A DNA stretch of 57,043 nucleotides from Porphyromonadaceae bacterium UBA7207 (lineage in GTDB: Bacteria; Bacteroidota; Bacteroidia; Bacteroidales; Muribaculaceae). The position numbers and the translations under genes were made by a program. The notes beneath the pieces were generated by a model. It made no database searches, was not told the DNA's origin, and was given only the letters and a program-made list of their open reading frames with translations. Below, piece by piece: positions 41,173 to 50,684 of the stretch (the stretch's first letter is position 1; the number at the start of each line of letters is the position of its first letter). The stretch lies in the NCBI GenBank assembly GCA_002490635.1, contig DKUJ01000020.1, forward strand, positions 3,775 to 60,817, given 5' to 3'.

Positions 41173-41690
41173 TGTATTGGCGGAGAAAGCGGTTGTTGCA
41201 TGTTGCCGGGAATTGATGCTGCAGGAATCAGGAGCACATGTAGTCCTGTGCCGGTGGCACCTTTACGCAGCCATACAGAGGCATAACGTCCGGCAATCCG
41301 GTAACGTTCGATGTCGGCGGCGGCAAGGCACACGGTGTGCACGGGAGCACCGGGATTGTCGAAGTCGCAGCCGAAGCTGAAAAAATCGACAGTCAGCGCC
41401 ACGTCAGGGTTGGTAGAGAAAACCCATCGCTGGGGTCTCGTGCACAGTGTGAGGCTTTTTTTTGCTGCCAGCGCCATCCATGCCATACTCGTTGCCATCG
41501 GGTAGATGATGAACAGGACTATGAGCATCAGATAGGCGAAGCGATGGTCGTACATGGCGGCCACGCCCAATCCAAGCAGTAATGTCGCCGGTAGCCACAG
41601 CCAGCTCAGCAGGCGCTTTCTGGCGATTGCGGAAATATATGCCGAGGCATCGACGGTGAATACTGCCGTTGTGGCGCCGGAAAATGCCAT
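41169..41690 (-). CDS. Unrecognised membrane protein with two helices
   Basis: A 173-residue protein with a short cytoplasmic N-terminus, two adjacent membrane helices (about 28-47 and 52-75) and a soluble C-terminal domain of ~95 residues, the layout of YcxB-like or PH-like small membrane proteins, though I cannot assign it to either. It overlaps the helical-repeat gene by four bases and starts 6 bases after the M3 peptidase stop. Confidence 0.7.
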   Translation of the reverse strand: MAFSGATTAVFTVDASAYISAIARKRLLSWLWLPATLLLGLGVAAMYDHRFAYLMLIVLFIIYPMATSMAWMALAAKKSLTLCTRPQRWVFSTNPDVALTVDFFSFGCDFDNPGAPVHTVCLAAADIERYRIAGRYASVWLRKGATGTGLHVLLIPAASIPGNMQQPLSPPIQ

Positions 41691-41696
41691 ATGCTG

Positions 41697-43829
41697 TCAG
41701 TCGCGTGCGGGGCGCGCCACGGCCGGTTCGGAGGGAACTGCAATGCCGTCGCGTATCAGCAGGGCGTCGATTTCGGGGTCCTGGCCGCGGAAACGGCGGT
41801 ATAGTTCGGCCGGGTCTTCGGTGCCGCCGCGGGTGAGGATGTTGCGGCGGAAGCTGTCGGCGGTCTCGCGGTCGAAAAGTCCTTTGCTCTTGAGGAAGGC
41901 GAACGCGTCGGCGTCGAGCACTTCGGCCCATTTATAGCTGTAGTATCCGGCGGCATATCCTCCGGAGAATATGTGGCTGAACTGTGGCGAGGTGAGCGAG
42001 CCTTCCACGGCGTCGAATATCTTCACGCCATCGGTGGCGCGGGCTTCGAATTCCACCACATCGGTCACGGGCTCTGTTATGGTGTGCCATGCCATGTCGA
42101 GATAGCCGAAGCTGAGCTGGCGCATGCAGGCATATGCGGCGCCGTACTGCTGGGAGGCGGTGAGGCGGTCGATGAGCTGCTGGGGAATTTTTTCGCCGGT
42201 CTGGTAGTGGCTGGCGAAGCTGTCGAGGAACTCGCGTTCGGTGAGGAAGTTCTCATTGAACTGCGAGGGCAGTTCGACAAAGTCGCGGTAGACGGAGGTG
42301 CCGGACAACGAGCTGTACCGTGTGTCGGCGAGAAGTCCGTGGAGGGCGTGGCCGAATTCGTGGAGGAATGTCTCGACCTCATAGGGAGTGAGGAGCGACG
42401 GGGTGTCGGCGACGGGCTTGGTGAAGTTCATCACAATGCTCACCTGGGGGCGGGAGTTGGTGCCTTCCGGCGTGATGTACTGGTCCTTGAAGCCTGTCAT
42501 CCATGCTCCGGGGCGTTTGCTGGCACGGGGGAAGAAATCGGTGTACAGCACGCCTATGAACGAGTTGTCGGCATCGGTTACTCGGTATGCCTTCACATCG
42601 GGGTGGTACACCTCGATGTCGGGTGCAGGAGTGAAGGATAGGCCGTAGAGCTTGTTTGCCAGGCCGAAAACGCCGTCGACCACTTTCGACAGTTCGAAGT
42701 AGGGGCGCAGAGCCTCTTCGTCGAAACTGTATTTGGCGGCTTTTAGCTTGTTGGAATAGTATGAGTAGTCCCAGGGCATTATCTGCATTGGTTTTCCCTC
42801 GAGTCCGGAGGCAAATTCGGTGAGTTCGTCCATCTCGGCCTGCAGGGCAGGGCGGTATGCGTCGCGGAGTTTGTCGAGAAGCGCGTAAACGGCTTGGGGG
42901 CTGCCTGCCATTGTGCGCTGCAGGGAGTGTGCGGCATAGGTGTCGCTGCCGAGCAGGCGGGCGATTTCGAGTCGTAGCTCGGCAATACGCTTTAGGATGT
43001 CGACGTTGGATGTTTCTCCCGAAGTGTTCCTGCCGGTATATAGGCGGTACATTTTTTCGCGCAGGTCGCGGCGCGAGGAGTTTTTCATGAACGCCATGTA
43101 CACGGGCTGGTCGAGAGTGAAGAGATACTCGCCGGTGCGTCCTTTGGCGGCAGCGGCATCGGCGGCAGCCGAGATGCTGCTCTGCGGCAGGCCTTCGAGG
43201 TCGTCGGCTCCGAGATAGATTTCATATGTGTTCAGTTCGCGTAGAACGTTCTGGCCGAATCGGGTTGTGAGTTCGGAGAGTTCTGCCGAGAGCCGGCGGT
43301 AGCTTTCGCGGTCGTCGCCTTCGAGTTTGGCGCCGGAGAGGGCGAAACTGTCGTAGGTTTTCTGCAGAAGCATTGCGTCCTCTGCGGTGAGGTCGAACTC
43401 GTCGCGACGGTTATAAACCTCTTCCACACGCTTCCACAGGTCGCCATTGAGGGTCACAGAGGTGGAGTAGTCGCTGAGTTTCTGTGCGGCGCTCATTGCC
43501 ACTTCCATCATGGCGTCGTTGCTTTCGGCCGACAGCAACGGGTAAAACACGTTGAGCACACGGTCGAGGTCGGCACCGACAGCTTCGAGTGCCACTATCG
43601 TGTTTTCGAAGTCGGGGCGCTGAGTCTGGGATGTTATATTGGCAATCTCGGCCTGTGCAAGTTCGATTCCGCGGTCGATGGCCGGAGTCCACATGGAGTC
43701 GGCGATCTGCGAGAACGGAGGTGTGCCTTCGGGAGTGTCGAAGGGCTGCAGGAATGGGTTTTGAGCTGTTGTCATTGCTGTGCCTGCCACCATGAGTGCG
43801 GCGGCAGCTATAGTGTGGATTTTATTCAT
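41697..43829 (-). CDS. M3-family oligopeptidase (Dcp-like), exported, copy 1
   Basis: Zinc metallopeptidase that trims short peptides. The 710-residue protein has a signal peptide (about 1-22), a mainly helical N-terminal half and the catalytic zinc motif HEFGH at 490-494, with the downstream region typical of M3 (FSGGYAAGYYSYKWAEVLDADAF). Length matches peptidyl-dipeptidase Dcp. A paralogue with the same layout lies at 52521-54689. It follows mltG by 41 bases with no clear promoter between them. Confidence 0.93.
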   Translation of the reverse strand: MNKIHTIAAAALMVAGTAMTTAQNPFLQPFDTPEGTPPFSQIADSMWTPAIDRGIELAQAEIANITSQTQRPDFENTIVALEAVGADLDRVLNVFYPLLSAESNDAMMEVAMSAAQKLSDYSTSVTLNGDLWKRVEEVYNRRDEFDLTAEDAMLLQKTYDSFALSGAKLEGDDRESYRRLSAELSELTTRFGQNVLRELNTYEIYLGADDLEGLPQSSISAAADAAAAKGRTGEYLFTLDQPVYMAFMKNSSRRDLREKMYRLYTGRNTSGETSNVDILKRIAELRLEIARLLGSDTYAAHSLQRTMAGSPQAVYALLDKLRDAYRPALQAEMDELTEFASGLEGKPMQIMPWDYSYYSNKLKAAKYSFDEEALRPYFELSKVVDGVFGLANKLYGLSFTPAPDIEVYHPDVKAYRVTDADNSFIGVLYTDFFPRASKRPGAWMTGFKDQYITPEGTNSRPQVSIVMNFTKPVADTPSLLTPYEVETFLHEFGHALHGLLADTRYSSLSGTSVYRDFVELPSQFNENFLTEREFLDSFASHYQTGEKIPQQLIDRLTASQQYGAAYACMRQLSFGYLDMAWHTITEPVTDVVEFEARATDGVKIFDAVEGSLTSPQFSHIFSGGYAAGYYSYKWAEVLDADAFAFLKSKGLFDRETADSFRRNILTRGGTEDPAELYRRFRGQDPEIDALLIRDGIAVPSEPAVARPARD

Positions 43830-43870
43830 AATCGTGTTTGTGCAAAAACTGTGCCAGATGTCGGCTGTGA

Positions 43871-44887
43871 TTATCTCTGAATGCCGCGCGAGTCGAGGGC
43901 GCGCTGGTAGCGTGCCGCATTTATGCGGTGGCGGTCGTAGCTTGTGGCGAAGTCATGGTAGCCGGAGAAGTCGGCGCGTGCGCACATATATATGTAGCTG
44001 TGGGCAGGAGCGTCGAGCACTGCATCGATGCTTGAGCCTTCCACAATACGTATGGGGCCGGGAGGCAACCCGTCGATTTTATATGTGTTGTAAGGCGAAT
44101 CCACGGTGAGATGGCGGGCGAGTATGCGCCGCAGGCCGAAGTCGCCGAGGGCGAATTTCACCGTAGGGTCGGCCTGCAGTTTCATGCCTTTGGCCAGCCG
44201 GTTGAGATACAGTCGTGCCACCATGGGCCGTTCGTCGGTTCTGGCAGTCTCTTCCTCGACTATCGATGCCACTATTGCAACCTGCGCCGGTGTCAGGCCC
44301 AGCCGGTTCGCTTTGTCCAGCCGTTCCTGGTTCCAGAAGCGGTTGCGGGCATCGAGCATGGTGTTGATTACCCGCTCGGCGCCGGCGGTCCAGTAATATT
44401 CATATGTGTCGGGCATGAAGGCGGCTGCGTATTCGGCCGGTCTGAAACCTTTGGCCGGCAGCAGCGAGTCGGCAGCGGCGGCGAAGTCGGCGCTGTCGAT
44501 CTCCATATGCGACCCTACGTGAGCCGCAAGGTCGCCGAATGTGCGCAGGTTGTTGAATGTGAGCCTTATCGGGGACTGTCGTCCTGTGGCCAGCCGCCGC
44601 GCCACGTTTACAGCTCTTTCTCCGGGCTGCACAAGATACGAGCCATGGGCGGTGGCGGAATTGCCGTCCTGGAGTTTCCATAGCCTTGTCACCATAGAGC
44701 CGAACTTATGTCCCAGCGAGGAACCGAGGCTGTCGGCAACAGCCGCCGGCGATGCCTGTGCGGGAATGAACACTCTCACGGGGGCATTGCCGTCGTAGCG
44801 ATGATCTATCAGGATTTTCCATACGCCGAAGGCTACACCGCCGAGAAGCAGCAAGGTGGCCAGCGACCATTTGAGTACTTTTGCCAT
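43871..44887 (-). CDS. mltG: Endolytic murein transglycosylase
   Basis: Cuts growing glycan strands of peptidoglycan at the inner membrane and so sets strand length. The 338-residue protein has one N-terminal membrane helix (about 6-26), a LysM-like part and the YceG catalytic domain. The catalytic glutamate is E211 in ASIVEEET, and LQADPTVKFAL and the PYNTYKIDGLPPGPI block follow. The ATG at 44887 was chosen because it directly precedes the membrane helix and lies 26 bases past the promoter box; the longer frame runs over the promoter. Confidence 0.93.
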   Translation of the reverse strand: MAKVLKWSLATLLLLGGVAFGVWKILIDHRYDGNAPVRVFIPAQASPAAVADSLGSSLGHKFGSMVTRLWKLQDGNSATAHGSYLVQPGERAVNVARRLATGRQSPIRLTFNNLRTFGDLAAHVGSHMEIDSADFAAAADSLLPAKGFRPAEYAAAFMPDTYEYYWTAGAERVINTMLDARNRFWNQERLDKANRLGLTPAQVAIVASIVEEETARTDERPMVARLYLNRLAKGMKLQADPTVKFALGDFGLRRILARHLTVDSPYNTYKIDGLPPGPIRIVEGSSIDAVLDAPAHSYIYMCARADFSGYHDFATSYDRHRINAARYQRALDSRGIQR

Positions 44888-44912
44888 TGAAGTCGTAAAA
44901 CGATTGTTTTGC

Positions 44913-44943
44913 CAAAGATAGCGAGTTTGCGGGGTGCCCGCAA
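44913..44943 (-). promoter_or_regulatory. mltG promoter
   Basis: On the minus strand, TTG (44943-44941) and TATCTTTG (44920-44913) are 20 bp apart, a full consensus pair directed at mltG. Confidence 0.75.
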
Positions 44944-45008
44944 TAGGATAAGTGCGGGGTATTGTTAATGTAAACACTATTTAACATGCGCGGCAGTAAG
45001 TTTTTGTT

Positions 45009-45016
45009 TAATTTTG
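45009..45016 (+). promoter_or_regulatory. -7 box of the M16 protease gene
   Basis: TAATTTTG, followed by a leader of about 65 bases to the ATG at 45089. No clear -33 TTTG at 19-21 bp upstream. Divergent to the mltG promoter. Confidence 0.6.
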
Positions 45017-45088
45017 CGTCATACTGAAGAAAGCCTGAGAATCGAATCAGCGACTAAAAGAAAAAACTTAACACCAAATACAAGCATT

Positions 45089-47941
45089 ATGAAAAAACGC
45101 TTCTTCAGCGGGCTGGTATGCTGCGTCGCCGCAGCTTTCGGCACGCTTTTCGCCCAGGAAGCTCCCCAAGTGCCCCAGCTGCCCCAGGATACCGCCCTGG
45201 TGACAGGAGTGCTTGACAACGGGCTGACCTACTACATCCGCCACAATGAAACTCCCCGCGGACAGGCCGACTTCTACATAGCCCAGAAAGTGGGTTCGAT
45301 TCTGGAAGAGGACAACCAGCGCGGTCTGGCTCACTTCCTGGAGCATATGTGCTTCAACGGTACCGAAAACTTCCCCGGCAAGAAGATTATCGAATGGCTC
45401 GAGAGCGTGGGTGTGAAATTCGGCCGCAATCTCAATGCCTACACCTCTATCGACGAGACTGTATACAATATCTCCAACGTTCCGGTGGCACGCACATCGG
45501 TTCAGGACTCCTGCCTTCTCATTCTCCACGACTGGGCAAACGCTCTCACACTTGCCGGCGAGGAAATCGACGCCGAACGCGGTGTTATCCACGAGGAATG
45601 GCGTTCGCGCAATGTCGGCTCCTCGCGCATTCTCGAGAATCTGCTTCCCACCATCTATGCCGGCAACCGCTATGGCTACCGCATGCCAATCGGCACAATG
45701 GAAGTTGTGGACAACTTCGAGCACCAGGCGCTGATCGACTACTACCACAAATGGTATCGTCCGGACCAGCAGGCCGTGATTGTGGTCGGCGACATCGATC
45801 CCGCCTACATCGAAGCGAAAATCAAGGAATTATTCGCACCAATCCCCATGCCAGCCGACGCAGCTGAGCGTGTGTATTTCGAAGTTGACGACACCCCCGG
45901 CACCATATACGCCATCGGCTCGGATACCGAAATGGAAGTGGCCGACGTGATGATGTTCTTCAAGAGCGACGAGATACTGCTCCCCCGCGAGATGCGCAAC
46001 ACCCAGATGTACTACATGATTGAATATCTTCAGCGCATGGCGTCGATGATGCTCAACACACGACTGAGCGATCTTGCCAAGACTCCGGAATGCGATTATG
46101 CGCAGGCCCGCGTTTCTATTGGCGACTTCTTCCTTGCCAAGACAAAAGGCGCCCTCACCCTGGATGTAATTGCCAAGAACGAGAATGTGGTGGAGGCTTT
46201 CGCCGAAGCATACCGCGAGGTATTGCGTGCCGACCGCACCGGTTTCACTGTGGGTGAATACGAGCGTGCCAGCAGCGAGTTCATCTCTCAGGTCGATAAA
46301 ATCTTCAACGAGCGCAAGAGCCGCGAGAACGAATCCTACAGCGAGGAATATGTGCGCCTGTTCGTCGACAATATTCCCGCTCCCGGAATTGAACTCGAGA
46401 AACAGCTTTTCGACCAGTTCGCCCAGATGATCAACGTAGACATGGTGAACCAGTACTTCCAGAGCCTGGTGCAGGACGACAACCGCGTGCTTGTCGCTTT
46501 CCTGCCCAAGAAAGAAGGATTCACCGAACCTACAGAGAACCAGTTCGCCGAAGCCATCGACAATATCGACAACGAGGAACTCGAGGCATACAAGGACGAA
46601 GTCCGTACCGATCCTCTCATTCCCAGCCTCCCTGCCGCCGGCAGCGTGGTGTCCACCGCACATAACGATACCTGGGATGCAACCGAATACACTCTCAGCA
46701 ATGGCGTGAAGGTGGTTGTCAAGCACACCGACTTCAAGGCCAACGAAATCCTGTTCCAGGCCAGCGCACTGGGCAAGGGCCTCTCGACCCTCGACCAGAG
46801 CAAGGCTCCCTCGATTCTCTTCGGCGAGGTTGCAATGAGCCGCAACGCACTGAACGACTACTCCAACTCCGACTTGCAGAAGTATCTCGCCGGCAAACAG
46901 GTGAACGTGGAGTTCAGCTACTCGACCTACAGCCGCGACATGGAAGGCTCCACAACCGTGGCCGACCTGCCCACACTGATGGAGATGATCTATGCATGGT
47001 TTACAGGCGTGGACCTCAAGGAAAGCGAGTTCGCCGCAACACAGGACATGTATGCCGGCATTCTTGCCAATCAGGAATCGAATCCCCAGTTCACATGGCT
47101 TAAGAAAGTGCTTGAAACCCTTTATCAGGCACCCTCGCGCCATAACATCACTGCCGCCGACGTGCGTGCCGCCAACCGCGCCGACATCGTGGAGATGTAC
47201 CGAAACATGCTCGCCAACGCAGCCGACTATACTTTCTATTTCGTAGGCGACATCGACGAAACCACTTTCGTTCCTCTGATGGAGCAGTACATCGCCACAC
47301 TGCCTGCCGACAAGGCTACCGCTTCCCGCGAGTTCACAGTCGACCCGGCATTCGAGGTTCGTGCCGGCCAGGGCGAGGATGTTGTCACATCGCGCATGGA
47401 GACTCCCCAGAGCTGGGTATTCATCGCCTTCTCCGGCAACATGCCGTACACCGCAAAAAACCGTGCGCTCACCACTGTGGCTTCCCAGGTGCTTTCCAAG
47501 CGTCTGCTCGACAAGGTGCGTGAAGAGATGGGTGCGACATATTCCATCGGCGCAGGCGCCAATATGAGCCGTGTGAACGGAACCAACACCATGTTCCAGA
47601 TTCCGTTCCCCATGAAGCCCGAATTCCGTCAGGAAGTGCTTCCCATTATCAAGGACATGGTCAACGCCATGGCGACCGAAGTCACCGCCGAAGAGATTCG
47701 TCCCGCTATCGAATACATAGGCAAGACCTCTGCGGAAAGCCTTGAGAAAAACGAAGGATGGCTTGGCGCAATGGTTGCTTACGATATAAATGGCGTGCAG
47801 ACATTCACCAACGCTGCGGAAGTAGCCGCCGGAATCACTCCCGCCGATGTTCAGGACTACATGCGCGAACTGCTCGCCCAGGGCAACTACCGGGTGATAA
47901 TTCTCGACCCCGAAGTCGTGGCTGAAGAGACTGCTGAATAA
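45089..47941 (+). CDS. Secreted two-domain M16 zinc protease
   Basis: A 950-residue pitrilysin-family protease with a signal peptide (about 1-22, ending LFAQ). The active half carries HFLEH at 82-86 and the third ligand in VIHEEW (E169/E170). A second M16 unit in the C-terminal half lacks the zinc motif, as is normal for the clam-shell fold. It is expected to cut medium-sized peptides in the periplasm or outside the cell. The ATG at 45089 was preferred because it opens the signal peptide. It is alone on its transcript, closed by a strong terminator. The 412-residue M16 protein at 7679-8917 is a distant relative. Confidence 0.93.
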   Translation: MKKRFFSGLVCCVAAAFGTLFAQEAPQVPQLPQDTALVTGVLDNGLTYYIRHNETPRGQADFYIAQKVGSILEEDNQRGLAHFLEHMCFNGTENFPGKKIIEWLESVGVKFGRNLNAYTSIDETVYNISNVPVARTSVQDSCLLILHDWANALTLAGEEIDAERGVIHEEWRSRNVGSSRILENLLPTIYAGNRYGYRMPIGTMEVVDNFEHQALIDYYHKWYRPDQQAVIVVGDIDPAYIEAKIKELFAPIPMPADAAERVYFEVDDTPGTIYAIGSDTEMEVADVMMFFKSDEILLPREMRNTQMYYMIEYLQRMASMMLNTRLSDLAKTPECDYAQARVSIGDFFLAKTKGALTLDVIAKNENVVEAFAEAYREVLRADRTGFTVGEYERASSEFISQVDKIFNERKSRENESYSEEYVRLFVDNIPAPGIELEKQLFDQFAQMINVDMVNQYFQSLVQDDNRVLVAFLPKKEGFTEPTENQFAEAIDNIDNEELEAYKDEVRTDPLIPSLPAAGSVVSTAHNDTWDATEYTLSNGVKVVVKHTDFKANEILFQASALGKGLSTLDQSKAPSILFGEVAMSRNALNDYSNSDLQKYLAGKQVNVEFSYSTYSRDMEGSTTVADLPTLMEMIYAWFTGVDLKESEFAATQDMYAGILANQESNPQFTWLKKVLETLYQAPSRHNITAADVRAANRADIVEMYRNMLANAADYTFYFVGDIDETTFVPLMEQYIATLPADKATASREFTVDPAFEVRAGQGEDVVTSRMETPQSWVFIAFSGNMPYTAKNRALTTVASQVLSKRLLDKVREEMGATYSIGAGANMSRVNGTNTMFQIPFPMKPEFRQEVLPIIKDMVNAMATEVTAEEIRPAIEYIGKTSAESLEKNEGWLGAMVAYDINGVQTFTNAAEVAAGITPADVQDYMRELLAQGNYRVIILDPEVVAEETAE

Positions 47942-47958
47942 TAGCCCGAATATAATTG

Positions 47959-47999
47959 AACAAGCGGCTTTCCCGAATCCGGGGAAGCCGCTTGTTTTT
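47959..47999 (+). terminator. Rho-independent terminator of the M16 protease gene
   Basis: AACAAGCGGCTTTCCC (47959-47974) pairs with GGGGAAGCCGCTTGTT (47981-47996), 16 bp with one wobble, followed by T's. A-richness on the other side is limited, but it could also help end the convergent comF transcript. Confidence 0.9.
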
Positions 48000-48019
48000 C
48001 AGGTGGTTTCAGGCGATAA

Positions 48020-48748
48020 TCAGAGTGTGAGACCGATACTCAGAATGCCGAGCGATGCCGGATTTGCTCCGCAACGGCGTATTTCGGCTGCGCACTCCGC
48101 CATTGTGGCGCCTGTTGTTATAACATCGTCCACGATGGCGATGTGGCGCCCCTCGAGTTGCGAAGGGTTGTCGATGGTGAATCTTCCGGCCACATTCATG
48201 CGCCGCTGGTTGCGGTCGCGGTGTGTCTGCGTGGCGTGCGCCCTGGTTGCCACAAGAGCATTACCGGTATCGCACTGAAGCGCTTCGGCAATGCCGCGGC
48301 AGATTTCAGCGCTCTGGTTGTAGCCTCTGCGCAGCCATTTTGTCCAATGCAGAGGCACCGGCAGCAAAAGGTCTATGGCCGACGGTGATGGGGCATCGGG
48401 TCCGACGCCTGCCGCCGCCAGCTCGCTTCCGAACAGCCGGCCCATGCAGCGGGCAAGGTCGGGACGGTCGGCATATTTTGCCGTGCGGATTATTTTGGAG
48501 GAATTGTCGGTGTGTGAGTAGCGGAACCAGCTGCGCAGGGGGCCTTTTGGAATGCCTGTGCTTCCCAACATCTGTTCAAGCCCCGGGGAATCGATGCGCA
48601 GGTCGTTCCGCGGAAGGCGCAGCAGGCATGGCAGGCATATGCCCGTATCTGTCACTGCCAAGGCTCTGCCGCAGCATGGACATGCCCTCGGCAGTATGCT
48701 GTCGGCTATTCTCGACAGCCAGGTCGCCTGCCGGCATTTATCGGTCAT
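48020..48748 (-). CDS. comF: ComF-family phosphoribosyltransferase-like protein
   Basis: A 242-residue protein with an N-terminal zinc ribbon (C23-x2-C26 and C38-x2-C41) and a phosphoribosyltransferase domain carrying the PRPP-binding loop VDDVITTGAT. ComF is linked to DNA uptake in transformable bacteria, where it works inside the cell with the ComFA helicase; comFA is not in this window. The gene is last in the aspS-side run, separated from the zinc-ribbon gene by 74 bases with a hairpin. Confidence 0.9.
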   Translation of the reverse strand: MTDKCRQATWLSRIADSILPRACPCCGRALAVTDTGICLPCLLRLPRNDLRIDSPGLEQMLGSTGIPKGPLRSWFRYSHTDNSSKIIRTAKYADRPDLARCMGRLFGSELAAAGVGPDAPSPSAIDLLLPVPLHWTKWLRRGYNQSAEICRGIAEALQCDTGNALVATRAHATQTHRDRNQRRMNVAGRFTIDNPSQLEGRHIAIVDDVITTGATMAECAAEIRRCGANPASLGILSIGLTL

Positions 48749-48771
48749 TGCTATACAACCTAAATATAAGG

Positions 48772-48804
48772 AAGACCGCGGCCGGAAGTCCCGGTCGCGG
48801 CCTT
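48772..48804 (-). terminator. GC-rich hairpin between the zinc-ribbon gene and comF
   Basis: Arms of 14 bases (48772-48785 and 48791-48804), with one mismatch and one wobble, follow the zinc-ribbon gene. The run after it on the minus strand is AT-rich but not a T-tract, so it is a partial terminator or an RNA-processing site. Confidence 0.5.
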
Positions 48805-48822
48805 ATGTGTGGGTTGTTATGT

Positions 48823-49605
48823 TCAGTTTTTGCCTACTTCGGCGATTGCCTCTTCGGCGAGTTCGGGGTCGACCATTATTCGGCCGCAGTATTCGCAGAC
48901 AATCACTTTTTTGTGCATCTTGATTTCTATCTGCTTTTGCGGCGGGATTCTGTTGAAGCAGCCTCCGCATGCATTGCGGTCCACGATAACCACACCGAGG
49001 CCGTTGCGGGCATTGCTGCGGATGCGCTTGAATGCCTGGAGGAGGCGTTCGTCGTCGACCAGAGGCTCGAGTTTCTTGGCGCGTACCTGGAGGTTCTCTT
49101 CCTCGGCGCGTGTCTCGCTAACGATGTTTTCGAGAGCGGCTTTCTTTTCTTCGAGAATATGTGTCTGGTCGGTGATTTCGGCTTCGGTAGCCGCGATTTC
49201 GTTACGGTGGTTCTCGATGTTGCGTTCGATTTCGCCTATGGTTTTTTCGGCGAGTTCGATTTCGAGAGTCTCGTATTCGATTTCTTTGGTGAGGTTGTCG
49301 AATTCGTGGTTGTTGCGAACGTTGTCGAGCTGCTGGCGGTAGCGCTCTATCAGAAGCTGCTTGTTGGCAATCTTGTTCTGTTCGGCAGTGCGCTGAGCCT
49401 GCAGGGCATCGACTTCGCTCTGGTATCGGCCCACGCGGCTGTGAAGGCCGGTGATGGTGTCCGAAAGGTCTTTAACTTCCAGAGGCAGCTCGCCGCGGAT
49501 GTTTCTTATGCGGTCCACCTCGGTGAGGATGGTCTGCAGTTCGTAGAGGGCTTTGAGTCGCTCCTCCACGGTGCGGGGAGCTGTTGCTTTTTTCTCTGTT
49601 GCCAT
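48823..49605 (-). CDS. Coiled-coil protein with C-terminal C4 zinc ribbon
   Basis: A 260-residue cytoplasmic protein. Residues about 10-195 are a long antiparallel coiled coil rich in Glu, Lys and Leu, followed by a zinc ribbon with paired cysteines in NACGGCFN and VCEYCGR. This is the widespread zf-RING_7/CT398-like family, often encoded beside nif3, as here (5 bases). Its role is not settled; nucleic-acid or flagella/secretion-related binding has been proposed for relatives. Confidence 0.9.
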   Translation of the reverse strand: MATEKKATAPRTVEERLKALYELQTILTEVDRIRNIRGELPLEVKDLSDTITGLHSRVGRYQSEVDALQAQRTAEQNKIANKQLLIERYRQQLDNVRNNHEFDNLTKEIEYETLEIELAEKTIGEIERNIENHRNEIAATEAEITDQTHILEEKKAALENIVSETRAEEENLQVRAKKLEPLVDDERLLQAFKRIRSNARNGLGVVIVDRNACGGCFNRIPPQKQIEIKMHKKVIVCEYCGRIMVDPELAEEAIAEVGKN

Positions 49606-49610
49606 TGCGA

Positions 49611-50684
49611 TTAGAGATATATTACTGGATTTTTTTCCTGCTTTGACTTATGAACTGCAAAGTTAGGAAATTTTCCGCAGATAAGGGTCATCAAAATGTC
49701 TTTGGCGCAATTTTCGCTTTCGAAATGACCGATGTCGAACAGCGCAATGTCGTCGCGGTGGTCGGCGAAATCGTGATAGCGTATGTCGGCGGTAACGTAG
49801 GCATCGGCACCGGAAGCGATGGCATTGCCGATGAATTCGCCACCCGAGCCGCCGCACAGTGCCACCCGGCGTACCATGCGGTCGCTGTCGGCAGCTTCGA
49901 GTGAGCAGCGTATGGCGCCGGTGCCGAAGGTATCGCGCAGCATTACTGTGAACTGTGCCATGGTGACAGGCTGCCGCAGAACCGCCACAACGCCCAGACC
50001 GGTGTTGTTGTCGGACCTGGATGTCGCGCTTTCGGTATAAACTTTCACAGAGCTGTCGATATCGGCAAGCACACGCACGGCATGAGCCGTCCAGTTTGCC
50101 GGTATCAAGGCCGAGCAGATTACGGCGTCTTTGCCGGTGGCCACCGGTATGCCGTTTTCGTCGTCCGCTATATCGATAATCGACGTCGGTGTTGTGGCCA
50201 CATCGCGCGCGCCTTCGATGTTTCCGAGAGCCAGGGCGAAATCGGTGGCTTTGCCTGGGGGGCACACACAACGCAGGCTGTCGTATGCGATGTTCCGTGG
50301 GCTGAGCACGTTCTCAACCTCGGCGCCGAGTTTTGCCGCCATGGCCTGGCTGATGCCTCCGGCGGTGCTGTCGAGCGATGTGTGGGCGCTGTAAACGGCC
50401 ACACCGGATGCGATTGCCGCCTGCACCGCAAGCTCTGCGGGTGTGCCGCCGGTAATGTGCCTGAGGCCGCGGAAAATCAGCGGGTGGTGCGATACCACAA
50501 GGTTGCAGCCCAGCGCCACCGCTTCCGCGATTGTGTCGGGTGTCACGTCGAGGCATATCAGCACTCCGGTTACCTCGTCGCATCCCGGCGGAAGGCCGAT
50601 CTGCAATCCGGAGTTGTCCCAGCTTTCCTGAAGCTGGCGGGGTGCGAACCGTTCGAGTTCCCTGACTATGTGGTACAGTTTCAT
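49611..50684 (-). CDS. Nif3-like dinuclear metal-centre protein, long YqfO type
   Basis: A 357-residue protein of the Nif3/YbgI family. The metal-binding residues are visible in VVSHHPLIF (H66, H67), SAHTSLD and DIGHFESE near the C-terminus. A PII-like middle domain (about 125-235) makes it longer than the ~250-residue YbgI form. GTP cyclohydrolase-like activity has been discussed for the family, but the function is not established. The ATG at 50684 overlaps the aspS stop; the open frame running further upstream is inside aspS and is not real. Confidence 0.9.
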   Translation of the reverse strand: MKLYHIVRELERFAPRQLQESWDNSGLQIGLPPGCDEVTGVLICLDVTPDTIAEAVALGCNLVVSHHPLIFRGLRHITGGTPAELAVQAAIASGVAVYSAHTSLDSTAGGISQAMAAKLGAEVENVLSPRNIAYDSLRCVCPPGKATDFALALGNIEGARDVATTPTSIIDIADDENGIPVATGKDAVICSALIPANWTAHAVRVLADIDSSVKVYTESATSRSDNNTGLGVVAVLRQPVTMAQFTVMLRDTFGTGAIRCSLEAADSDRMVRRVALCGGSGGEFIGNAIASGADAYVTADIRYHDFADHRDDIALFDIGHFESENCAKDILMTLICGKFPNFAVHKSKQEKNPVIYL

